Part shown: positions 26,190-35,704 of the stretch, piece after piece
Numbering within the stretch: position 1 is the first letter of the stretch
Layout of the letters: the number at the start of each line of letters is the position of its first letter
DNA from: Myxococcota bacterium
Lineage (GTDB): Bacteria; Myxococcota_A; UBA9160; UBA4427
DNA: 55,947 bases
NCBI GenBank assembly: GCA_028278345.1
Contig: JANQEL010000034.1
Coordinates: forward strand, 1 to 55,947
Reading direction: 5' to 3'
Translations under genes and position numbers: made by a program
The notes under the pieces: model-generated
Database searches by the model: none
Told to the model about the DNA's origin: nothing
Seen by the model: only the letters and a program-made list of their open reading frames with translations

Positions 26190-26852
26190 ATGAGCAGCCA
26201 ACCCAAGTCGTTCCAACTCTCTCCCGAGCTTCACAACTACCTGCTCGATCACGGCACGCCGCCCGATGAAGTCCAGCAGGGGCTGATCGAAGCCACGGCC
26301 GCCCTGGGCGGAATCTCGGTGATGCAGATCGCACCCGAGCAGGGGGCCCTGATGACGATGCTCACCCAGCTCATCGGGGCGAAGCGCGCGATCGAAGTGG
26401 GCACCTTCACCGGTTACTCGGCGCTCGCGATCGCGCGCGGGCTCCCGGAAGACGGCCAGCTCATCTGCTGCGACGTCTCCGACGAATGGACGAAGGTGGG
26501 CGAACCCTTCTGGGAGAAGGCGGGGGTGCGCGATCGCATCGACCTGCGCATCGCCCCCGCCCTCGAGACCCTCGCTGCGATCGATGAAGCGGATGCCTTC
26601 GACCTCGCCTTCATCGACGCCGACAAGACGAACTACGCGAACTACGTCGAAGAACTCGCGCGGTTGGTGCGCCCCGGCGGCCTGATCCTGGTCGACAACG
26701 TGCTCTGGGGCGGCAACGTGATCGATCGCAACGAGAGCAGCGAAGACACCCTCGCGATCCGCGCCTTCAACGCCAAGGTCGCGGCCGACGAACGCTTCGA
26801 CACCGTGATGCTGCCGATCGCCGACGGCCTCACCTTCCTGCGGGTGCGCTAG
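26190..26852 (+). CDS. Class I SAM-dependent O-methyltransferase, second copy
   Basis: This 220-aa protein is of the same family as its upstream neighbour. It carries motif I AIEVGTFTGYSALAIARGLP, then FDLAFIDADKTNYANYVE with the metal-binding DADK and the conserved NYxxY, and LILVDNVLWGGNV. This is closer to the canonical cation-dependent catechol O-methyltransferase consensus than the first copy. The start is the ATG at 26190. A GNAT gene follows 5 bp after its stop. Confidence 0.95.
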   Translation: MSSQPKSFQLSPELHNYLLDHGTPPDEVQQGLIEATAALGGISVMQIAPEQGALMTMLTQLIGAKRAIEVGTFTGYSALAIARGLPEDGQLICCDVSDEWTKVGEPFWEKAGVRDRIDLRIAPALETLAAIDEADAFDLAFIDADKTNYANYVEELARLVRPGGLILVDNVLWGGNVIDRNESSEDTLAIRAFNAKVAADERFDTVMLPIADGLTFLRVR

Positions 26853-26857
26853 CGGCG

Positions 26858-27343
26858 ATGGATTTCGAGATCAGGCGGGCCGACCTCGCGAACGATCGCG
26901 ACGCCGAGGCGGTCGCCGCGATGATCGAGCGCTACGCGAAGGATCCCTTCGGAGCGAACGCCGAGCTCCCGGCCGACGTGAGAGAACGCCTCATCCCCGG
27001 GCTTCGCGAACACCCGACGACCGTCCCCATCCTCGCCTTCGATGCCGAGCGGCCCGTCGGTATCGCGCTCTGCTTCCTGGGCTTCTCGAGTTTCGCCGCG
27101 CGACGCCTGCTGAATCTTCACGACCTCTTCGTCGCCGAAGAAGCGCGCGGGCGTGGCCTCGGACGCGCACTCCTCGAGGGTGTCGCCGACGAAGCGCGAA
27201 AGCTCGGCGCCGCGAAGGTGACCCTCGAGGTCCTGGTCGGGAACGCACGTGCGCGCGGGGTGTACGACGCGGCGGGCTTTCTACCGGGCAGGGACGCACC
27301 ACCGGAAGACTGGACGCTCTTTCTCACGAGGCCGCTCGACTAG
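26858..27343 (+). CDS. GNAT family N-acetyltransferase
   Basis: This 161-aa protein has the acetyl-CoA binding motif A RGRGLGRALLEGV (Q/R-x-x-G-x-G/A) preceded by beta4 LNLHDLFVAEEA. The C-terminal VLVGNARARGVYDAAGF is the usual motif B with the Asn and Tyr. Substrate is unknown. It lies 5 bp after the second O-methyltransferase gene, so it probably belongs to the thioesterase-OMT-OMT-GNAT operon. Confidence 0.92.
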   Translation: MDFEIRRADLANDRDAEAVAAMIERYAKDPFGANAELPADVRERLIPGLREHPTTVPILAFDAERPVGIALCFLGFSSFAARRLLNLHDLFVAEEARGRGLGRALLEGVADEARKLGAAKVTLEVLVGNARARGVYDAAGFLPGRDAPPEDWTLFLTRPLD

Positions 27344-27360
27344 CGCACCCGCGTGCGCCC

Positions 27361-27789
27361 CTACTTCGGCGTACGCTCTTCGTGCAGGCGCGTGAGGTGA
27401 AGGCGCCGTATGCGCCAGCCCTCGGCGGTCTTCACGTATTCCTCGTGATAGTGGCCGTAGCCCACCAACAGGTATTGGGGATGGTCGACGCGATCGAACA
27501 TCGACCAGATGCCGCGCGCGTTCGTCTCGTCGATGATCTCGATCTCGGGCATGTGGCCGTGATGCACGGTCGTGGCTCCCTCGAGGTTCATCTGCAACCC
27601 CGCGAGAATCGCTTCGCGGCCGACCATCACCTGGTCGTCCTCGGGGCCCCACTTCAGCTGTGCGTCTTCGGCGAATACTCCATTCTTCAACCCATCCCAC
27701 TGCTGTGTGTCGATGAAGCGGAAGTAGCGCGCCTTCAATTGCTTGATTTCTTCGAGTTCGAGAAGCTTCGATTCCGACGATTCCGACAT
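27361..27789 (-). CDS. SnoaL-like / NTF2-family protein (BaiE-type)
   Basis: This 142-aa protein resembles the SnoaL-4 group that includes bile-acid dehydratases and scytalone-dehydratase-like enzymes. It opens with ELEEIKQLKARYFRFIDTQQWD, then FAEDAQ. The HHGHMPEIEIID strand and GYGHYHEEYVKT carry candidate catalytic His/Tyr residues. The reaction is unknown. GGAG precedes the ATG. It lies tail-to-tail with the GNAT gene and divergent from the large autotransporter gene. Confidence 0.85.
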   Translation of the reverse strand: MSESSESKLLELEEIKQLKARYFRFIDTQQWDGLKNGVFAEDAQLKWGPEDDQVMVGREAILAGLQMNLEGATTVHHGHMPEIEIIDETNARGIWSMFDRVDHPQYLLVGYGHYHEEYVKTAEGWRIRRLHLTRLHEERTPK

Positions 27790-27956
27790 GGGGCTCTCCA
27801 GGTTTCATTCGTACGTGACCCACGGACGAAGAAGTGTAGTGCCGGACTGCGGGCCGGCCCCAGGGGGCACCTGGCCGCTCGCAGCGAACCACGGACTCGC
27901 TCGCGGGGTCCGGTTGTGATTGAATCCGCAGGACTTTCGCAGGGTTGAGGGAGAGC

Positions 27957-30900
27957 ATGCAGCGCAGTCGATCGATGGGTTCGCATTCGCCCATCCGGAG
28001 CTCCTTCCTCGATGCACGCGCGGTTGCACGCGCGTGCCTGCTCGCGGCTGCGCTTACCCTGCCCACGACCGGGGCCCTCGCGCAGATGACCTACACGGTC
28101 ACCTCCCTCGACGACACGGACTCTGACGACGTCGGGACCTTTCGCTGGGCCGTCGAACAGGCCAACAACAGCGCGGGCCTCGACACGATCGAGTTCGACG
28201 CCTCGCTGATCGCCAGCGCCGACAGCGACTTCGTGATCGAGCTCGAGCTCAACTCGGCGCTCCAGACCATCACAGACGAAGTCGAGATCGTCGGCCCCAC
28301 CGCGGACGACATGGATCCGAATTCGCAGGAGTACTTCATCCAAATCGTTCGCGATCCATCGGAGTCGGACGAGATCATCGTCAACGAAACGATCATCTTT
28401 CGCAACGCGATCATCCGCAGCAATGCACTCGTGATCGTCGGAGGATCGGACTCCGACCCCGTCGGCAACATCGATGCCGTTTTCGACATCGGCGACTTCG
28501 TCTTCGACTTCCACTGGCCTCTCTCCGAACACCAGTCGGGCGTGGGGCTCGTGGTCGACGAGCCGGGGCGAGTGGTCAAGACGGGCCATGGGGAACTCGC
28601 ATTGTTCCCTTCCCAGGGCGGCTTCGGCGATTACAGCGGCGGTGCGCTCCTGGTCGACGGAGTCCTGCGCACCGATACGCGAGGCCTCACGGGGGACGTG
28701 CAACTCTGCACCAGCACGGCGGGGAACGGATACGCGGCCTCCGCGGATTGCGATGCCGCGCTGTTGGTCTTCGAGATGCCGGGGGTCCTCCAGGACGACA
28801 CCATCGACCGCAACAATCCGCCGACGGACGGCACCTTCGCGGGAGACATCTCGGGGAGTGTCGTGGGGGCGGGCGCCGCAAGCGTCGTCAAGACCGGCGC
28901 CGGGACGCTCACGCTCACCGGCAACAATACCTACGCCGGCGACACCTATGTGATGGAAGGCGAGCTACGGGGCGATCTCGACGCGATCCCGAGCTCGCAG
29001 ATCCATATCTGCCCGGGTGTCGCTCCCATCAGCAAACCCGGCTACGAGAACCCTGCGCTCACGGATCCGGCCGACATCGAGTGCGACTCAGTGAACGACG
29101 CCGTTCTGACCCTCGATATCGAAGACGACGACGAACTGGCCGCCGCACTCGTCGGTGACGGCGTCGTGAACAAGGAAGGCAACGGCGAACTCACGATCGG
29201 AACCATGGCCTCGCAGGCCGGGTTCGGTGGAACCCTCATCGTCCGCGACGGCCAGTTGACCCTCGACACCGCGCTCGGCACCGCGGGAGTCGACGTGCAG
29301 GTACGGAGCGGCGGTACGATGTCGGGGACCGGCACGGTCGAGGGCGATGTCGAAGTGCGCACCGGGGGACGCCTGCTGGGTGCGCTCACGATCGACGGCG
29401 ACCTCGATCTCGACGGACGACTCGACCTCACCGATCAGGACCTGACCGTCGAAAGCCAGACGACGATCGACAACGGAGCGCAGATCGATGTCGATGCCAC
29501 ACTTGGTGCAGCCGGCATCGGCTTGCTCGTCGCCAACGGCGATCTCGTCCTGGGAGACGGCGCCGTCGCCCCCGACCTGGGTGTCGTCGACGTCGCGGCT
29601 CCTCCAGTCGGTTCGTTCCTGATCGCCGAGGTCCCGGCCGCGGGCACACTCTCCGGCACCCTCACCGGCGGCGAGAACGGCAACGGCATCGCTTTCGAGA
29701 ACGCCATCTTCGATCTCGACCTGACTTACGGCACCGGTACGGCGTGCACGACGACCAACCCGACCGACGCAGCCGTCTGCCTCGGCATCAGCTTCGACCC
29801 CGTCCTCTCCGACGACGCCGAAACGAGCAACCAACGCGCGATCGCCGCGGCCCTCGACCAGGCCTACACCTGTGCCCAAGATCCAACCTCAGCGGCGTGT
29901 CAGATCAGTCAGGAAACCGCCGACGACTTCAACGAGCTGTACGGCAACTTCGCCGTGCCGGCGCGCGACATCCCGGCGATCCTCGACGAGCTGACCGGCG
30001 ACGAATACGCCGCCTTTGCCGACGTTCGCGCCTCGGCGGTCGGCCGCTTCAATCGCACGGTGTCGCGCCGCTTCGACCTCGAGCTGCTCGACGTCGAAGC
30101 GAATGGCGATGGCGGCGAAAGCGACGATGTCGCCCTTCCCGCCGTTTCGACCGGCGGGATGCGCTGGCTCGCCCTCGGCGGCGGCACGCGCACCTTCGAC
30201 GATCGGCGCAGCCTACGCATGCCGTGGCGGCGCAAGACGCCCCGTGAACCGATGCCCATCGATCGACACGTGGGCGCCGGCGGCTTTACCGGTTGGCTCG
30301 ACATGCAGGGCGTGTTCGGCGAGCTCGACGGCGGCAAGAACGCCGACGACATCGACTACCGCATCTACGGGCCCGTCTTCGGCATCGACTACGGCCTGAC
30401 CGAGAACCTCGTGCTCGGCCTCAGCCTCGGCTACACGCGCAACGAGATCGAGACACCCGGCGATCGGGCCAGGGGCACCGGCGACAGCTATCAAGGCGGT
30501 CTCTACTTCGGAGCGCTCTTCGAGGACTTCTACATCGCGGCCGCTGCACGCTACGCCTACACGGATTTCGAAACCCGCCGCCGTATCCGCTTCGGCGATC
30601 TGCGGCGCACGGCGCGGGCCGACTTCGACGCGCGCGACATCTCGGGCTTCTTCGAAGCCGCCTACCGGCTTCCCTTCCCCGAGTTCATGAAGGTGCCGAG
30701 CAACCTCGCAATACAACCCTACGTATCCGTCGCCTACTCATCCCTCGACCAGGGCGATTTCCGCGAGAACGACGCCGGCAGCCTCAATCTGCACGTCGAT
30801 TCGCAGATCTACGACGCGCTGCAATCGGGGGTGGGCGTTCGCATCGCCTTCTTCGGCCGCGACGCCGAGAACCGCTACATGCTCCCGCAGCTACGCCTCG

Positions 30901-31139
30901 CCTACGAACGCGAATGGCTCGACCCGGAGCGCCCGTTGGATGCGAACCTCCCGGCGGCGGGCAGCAGCGGAGACTTCGAGGTCGAGGGCGTCGAGCTTCC
31001 GCGCGACCGCGCGGTGATCGGCGTGACGAGCGAAGTCGGCGTCACCAGCCGCGTCAATCTCTTCGTCGACTACGACCTTCGCGTCGCCGAAGACCTGCTC
31101 GAACACTCGCTGGCGCTCGGGCTGCGCGCCCTCTTCTAG
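27957..31139 (+). CDS. Autotransporter with PATR-type passenger
   Basis: This 1060-aa protein has a signal peptide ending TTGALA before QMTYTV (about residue 43). The passenger opens with a CSLREAI-like segment (TVTSLDDTDSDD..TFRWAVEQAN). It then has three autotransporter-associated beta-strand repeats, the clearest being VVKTGAGTLTLTGNNTYAG (about 310-328). A pre-barrel helical linker with two cysteines (about 640-700) leads to a C-terminal beta-barrel (about 770-1060) ending LGLRALF. The passenger should fold as a surface beta-helix. The ATG at 27957 with GAGGGAG upstream was preferred over a TTG four codons earlier. It is convergent with the DUF4384/MORN-caspase operon. Confidence 0.92.
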   Translation: MQRSRSMGSHSPIRSSFLDARAVARACLLAAALTLPTTGALAQMTYTVTSLDDTDSDDVGTFRWAVEQANNSAGLDTIEFDASLIASADSDFVIELELNSALQTITDEVEIVGPTADDMDPNSQEYFIQIVRDPSESDEIIVNETIIFRNAIIRSNALVIVGGSDSDPVGNIDAVFDIGDFVFDFHWPLSEHQSGVGLVVDEPGRVVKTGHGELALFPSQGGFGDYSGGALLVDGVLRTDTRGLTGDVQLCTSTAGNGYAASADCDAALLVFEMPGVLQDDTIDRNNPPTDGTFAGDISGSVVGAGAASVVKTGAGTLTLTGNNTYAGDTYVMEGELRGDLDAIPSSQIHICPGVAPISKPGYENPALTDPADIECDSVNDAVLTLDIEDDDELAAALVGDGVVNKEGNGELTIGTMASQAGFGGTLIVRDGQLTLDTALGTAGVDVQVRSGGTMSGTGTVEGDVEVRTGGRLLGALTIDGDLDLDGRLDLTDQDLTVESQTTIDNGAQIDVDATLGAAGIGLLVANGDLVLGDGAVAPDLGVVDVAAPPVGSFLIAEVPAAGTLSGTLTGGENGNGIAFENAIFDLDLTYGTGTACTTTNPTDAAVCLGISFDPVLSDDAETSNQRAIAAALDQAYTCAQDPTSAACQISQETADDFNELYGNFAVPARDIPAILDELTGDEYAAFADVRASAVGRFNRTVSRRFDLELLDVEANGDGGESDDVALPAVSTGGMRWLALGGGTRTFDDRRSLRMPWRRKTPREPMPIDRHVGAGGFTGWLDMQGVFGELDGGKNADDIDYRIYGPVFGIDYGLTENLVLGLSLGYTRNEIETPGDRARGTGDSYQGGLYFGALFEDFYIAAAARYAYTDFETRRRIRFGDLRRTARADFDARDISGFFEAAYRLPFPEFMKVPSNLAIQPYVSVAYSSLDQGDFRENDAGSLNLHVDSQIYDALQSGVGVRIAFFGRDAENRYMLPQLRLAYEREWLDPERPLDANLPAAGSSGDFEVEGVELPRDRAVIGVTSEVGVTSRVNLFVDYDLRVAEDLLEHSLALGLRALF

Positions 31140-31205
31140 CGCCCTCTTCTAGCGCGCTCTTCCCTTCGGGCGCGCTCTTGCCTCTGGGCGCGCTGTCTAG
31201 CGCGC
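31126..31205. repeat. Short tandem-repeat tract between convergent genes
   Basis: The 13-mer GCGCCCTCTTCTA occurs twice in exact tandem (31126-31138, containing the autotransporter's last codons and stop, and 31139-31151). It is followed by 18-bp units starting GCGCGCTCTT at 31152 and 31170, and GCGCGC again at 31188 and 31200. Self-complementary GCGCGC cores could form alternative hairpins. The tract fills the whole 57-bp gap between two convergent stop codons, suggesting a slippage-born duplication that may act as a bidirectional terminator. Confidence 0.75.
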
Positions 31206-32102
31206 CTCGACCTCGTACACGACCTGGTCGAAAGACCACTCGCTCGAGGGGATGTCGAGTAGCGGCTGCAGCAGATCGGCGATGAGGGCTCCGGACTCGT
31301 TCGCGTGCACCTGCCGAAAGCTCTCACCGCGGCGCGGCTTGACGCTGTCGAGGGTGCGTCGCCCCTTGAGGGCCACGACCAGCAGCGCTTCGCGCACCCG
31401 GCGCTTGCCGTCGGGTACTTCGGCCACCAGGCGGATGCCCTTCTCGTGCAGGACCTCGTCGGGAAAGTCGAGCCAACGCCCCGCGCGCACCCGGGTGTCC
31501 TTGTGGAACGAATTCGGGAGCAGCACGGTGGCCCCGTCGTCGGTGATCCCGATGACGTAGATACGCGCATCCTTGCTGGCGCGCACCGAGAGCTTCACCT
31601 CTTCCCCTTCGACGAGGTTCGTCTCGGGAAGCACGAGCTCGGTCTCGAAATCGGAGTCACTCGCGCTCGTGCGATCGAGCACCCGCCCGCGAAGCACAAT
31701 CTCGACGCGGTAGCCCCCATGTTGGAGGGGCAGCGTGCGACTGCTCACGAGCTCCTCTTCGACCATCAGCGCGTCGGCGCGCACGCTGGTGAGCACCTGC
31801 AAGAGCTCACTCGAGTCGCTGCCGCGCACCTGTTCGAAGGAGAGGGAACCCGTCTTGACCTTCACGCCACCGACGAACTCGACCGCAGCCTGACGCGCGA
31901 GCCCAAGGGCACGCCCGCGCGCATGGCTCGGGGCCTCGTCGTCGGAGGCCACCACCGCAGCCCGCACTTCCACCGTCCCCTTGCGATCGAGCTTGCGCAC
32001 CTGGGGTGCTTCGTAGCCCGCCGCGTGGGCGACGCTCGCCGCCAGCGCGACGGCGATCACCGCGCACCAGCGACACAGTGAAGTCCGGAGGAAGTGCGAC
32101 AT
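31197..32102 (-). CDS. Exported DUF4384 domain protein
   Basis: This 301-aa protein has a signal peptide ending SVAHA before AGYEAP. The C-terminal half shows the DUF4384 beta-sandwich: LVEGEEVKLSVRASKDARIYVIGITDDG, then VLLPNSFHKDTRVRAGRW and EKGIRLVAEVPDG. DUF4384 domains are often encoded with or fused to caspase-domain proteins. The N-terminal half (ARGRALGLARQAAVEFVGGVKV) resembles LPP20/FlgT-like segments. It starts 5 bp after the MORN-caspase stop, so the two are cotranscribed and both exported, suggesting a periplasmic partnership. Confidence 0.9.
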   Translation of the reverse strand: MSHFLRTSLCRWCAVIAVALAASVAHAAGYEAPQVRKLDRKGTVEVRAAVVASDDEAPSHARGRALGLARQAAVEFVGGVKVKTGSLSFEQVRGSDSSELLQVLTSVRADALMVEEELVSSRTLPLQHGGYRVEIVLRGRVLDRTSASDSDFETELVLPETNLVEGEEVKLSVRASKDARIYVIGITDDGATVLLPNSFHKDTRVRAGRWLDFPDEVLHEKGIRLVAEVPDGKRRVREALLVVALKGRRTLDSVKPRRGESFRQVHANESGALIADLLQPLLDIPSSEWSFDQVVYEVEAR

Positions 32103-32107
32103 GGCGA

Positions 32108-33715
32108 TCAGTCGGCCGGCGCGGCGGGATGTCGGTTCGCGCGGCGCTTGCCCGAAGCCTGCATCACGAGGTTCGAAAGGTCGGGGCCCTTCTCCTTCGC
32201 GGACCGGGCCAGGGATTCGTCCTCGCCACCCACCATCGTCGGGCGCTGCTTGCGATCGCGCACGAGCGCGCGCATCGCCTTCGAGACGTACTCGTGGAGT
32301 TCGCCCGCCGTGACGTCGCCGTTGCGATCTTCGTCGGCCCAGCCACGCAGGCCGCCGAGGGTCAGGTAGCTGAAGGCCGGGCGGTTGCCGCCGGGAAGCG
32401 GGCCGGCGAACTCGTTGCTGCGCGCCGCCGTCATGAGCATGGTGCGCTCGTCGGAGGTCGCCGAATCGGCGGCCACGATCAGGGGCTGCAGGCCCGCGAC
32501 GAGCTGTTCGCCGCCGCCGTCCTTGCCCGAGAAGCAGGCGTCGAGGAAGACGTTGATGCTCTCGGCGTCGCTCGACTCGAGGATCTCGAGCAGCTCCGCG
32601 CGGGCGAGGCTGCGCGACTGCAGGCTGCGCGCCTTCTGCTGCGCGTCGAAACCGATCAGTAGACCGTCGTTGCCATCCTTCGAGGGGGCGCCGTGGCCCA
32701 CGAAGACGAACCAGAGGGTGCCGTCGTCGCTGACCTGGCGTGCGGCGTCTTCGGCGGCCGCGCGCATCTCTTCGACGGTGGCGTCTTCGTCGGTGAGCAG
32801 AGTGACCTTCTCGACCGGCACGCCGCGCGTCTTCACGAGGTAGCTATACCAGTTGGTCGCGTTGTCGTCGGCGCGATCGATCACCGGCACGTGGGCGTAG
32901 TTCTCGATGCCCACGATCACCGCCGCGTCGTGCTTGCCACCGCCGACCTTCTTCGCCGCGCGCGAGAGGTTGGGCCACTTGATTCGAGGGCCCGCGCTCT
33001 TTCGCTTCTTCGCTTTGGCGTAGCGGTCGCCGCTCTGCTTCGCCTTCTTGCTTGCGTACTTGTTCTTGACCCAGTCGCCCTCGACCACCTTGCCGTTCTT
33101 GTAGGTGGCCTTGCCCTTGCCCCAACGCATGTCCTGCTGCCAGTCGCCGACGTACTTGGCGCCGCTCGGCATCAGCACCGCGCCGTGACCGTGGCGCTTG
33201 CCGTCGACGAAGTTGCCCTTGTACTTGGTGCCATCGGGCCAGGCGTAGTAGCCGAAGCCGTTGTCGCAATCGCCCTTGAGGCACTTGCCAAGGCGCTGGC
33301 CGATCGAGTTGGTGGTCGCCTTCTGGTTCGACACACCGACTTCGCCGCCCTCGGTCGCGGGGCAGGCACGCCCAGCGGGAGAGTGGATCAGCTTGCCATC
33401 GAGGCCGTACATGCAGTAGCCGCCCGACTGATGAACCTTCGGGCTGGTGAGATCGTCGAGAAATTCCTCGTAGGCCTCGGTGCGCTTCTGATACTCGCTC
33501 TTGCCGCGGCTGTAGTAGCTCTTCGACTTCGGGCCCTGGTTGCGTTCACTCGCCTTGGAGGTACCGAAGTCCTTCACGCCATACGAACGCTTCACGGTCT
33601 GCGCGGTCGCAGTCGTGGCGCCGATCACGGCCAGAGAAAGAAGGGATGCAACGAGAAGTCGGACAGGGGACGCGCACCGATCGAGGCGCACGCACGACGG
33701 GTTGCTTCGTGCCAT
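32108..33715 (-). CDS. Exported MORN-caspase protein with EF-hand-like loop
   Basis: This 535-aa protein has a signal peptide (about 18-38, ending TTATA). Three MORN-type repeats span about 152-218 (GYYAWPDGTKYKGNF, GAVLMPSGAKYVGDW, ATYKNGKVVEGDW). A basic linker leads to a caspase domain (about 262-455) with the catalytic pair intact: His341 in FVGHG and Cys394 in FLDACFSGKD. A Ca-binding EF-hand-like loop DEDRNGDVTAGE (461-472) follows. Ca-dependent activation, known for many metacaspases, is plausible. AGGAGA precedes the ATG. The DUF4384 gene follows after 5 bp. Confidence 0.93.
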   Translation of the reverse strand: MARSNPSCVRLDRCASPVRLLVASLLSLAVIGATTATAQTVKRSYGVKDFGTSKASERNQGPKSKSYYSRGKSEYQKRTEAYEEFLDDLTSPKVHQSGGYCMYGLDGKLIHSPAGRACPATEGGEVGVSNQKATTNSIGQRLGKCLKGDCDNGFGYYAWPDGTKYKGNFVDGKRHGHGAVLMPSGAKYVGDWQQDMRWGKGKATYKNGKVVEGDWVKNKYASKKAKQSGDRYAKAKKRKSAGPRIKWPNLSRAAKKVGGGKHDAAVIVGIENYAHVPVIDRADDNATNWYSYLVKTRGVPVEKVTLLTDEDATVEEMRAAAEDAARQVSDDGTLWFVFVGHGAPSKDGNDGLLIGFDAQQKARSLQSRSLARAELLEILESSDAESINVFLDACFSGKDGGGEQLVAGLQPLIVAADSATSDERTMLMTAARSNEFAGPLPGGNRPAFSYLTLGGLRGWADEDRNGDVTAGELHEYVSKAMRALVRDRKQRPTMVGGEDESLARSAKEKGPDLSNLVMQASGKRRANRHPAAPAD

Positions 33716-33886
33716 GGGGGGTCTCCTATTGCTGAACAGGCGACCGGACCGTGCTGGGGATCACGGAATCCACCGCCGCCCGAAAATTCATCGGCGACGG
33801 ATGGGGGAACTTGACCACCCTTCGAACACGAGAACCCGTGTTGCGCAGGAGTTGCGCGAGATCGTCCGCTTGAAGTGGTCGAACGC

Positions 33887-35563
<1,677 letters not shown>

Positions 35564-35704
35564 GTTTGGACTCCCCTCTCTTGCTTTCGGTTCCCACCGC
35601 GGTTCCCGCCCGCATCTCTCGCGAGGCGGCGTTCGAGCGGGCCCAGTTTATCGAGGCGAAGTGGTTTCGCGAGGGCTCGGCAGCCGTCACACTCCCGCGG
35701 CGAC

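Noticed and set aside
25420..26852. Recent duplication of the O-methyltransferase genes
   Set aside because: The two proteins share the fold and motifs but differ widely in sequence, so the duplication, if any, is old.
31126..31205. Possible CRISPR array
   Set aside because: Repeats are only 13-18 bp, directly abutting, without unique spacers, and include a stop codon of a coding gene.
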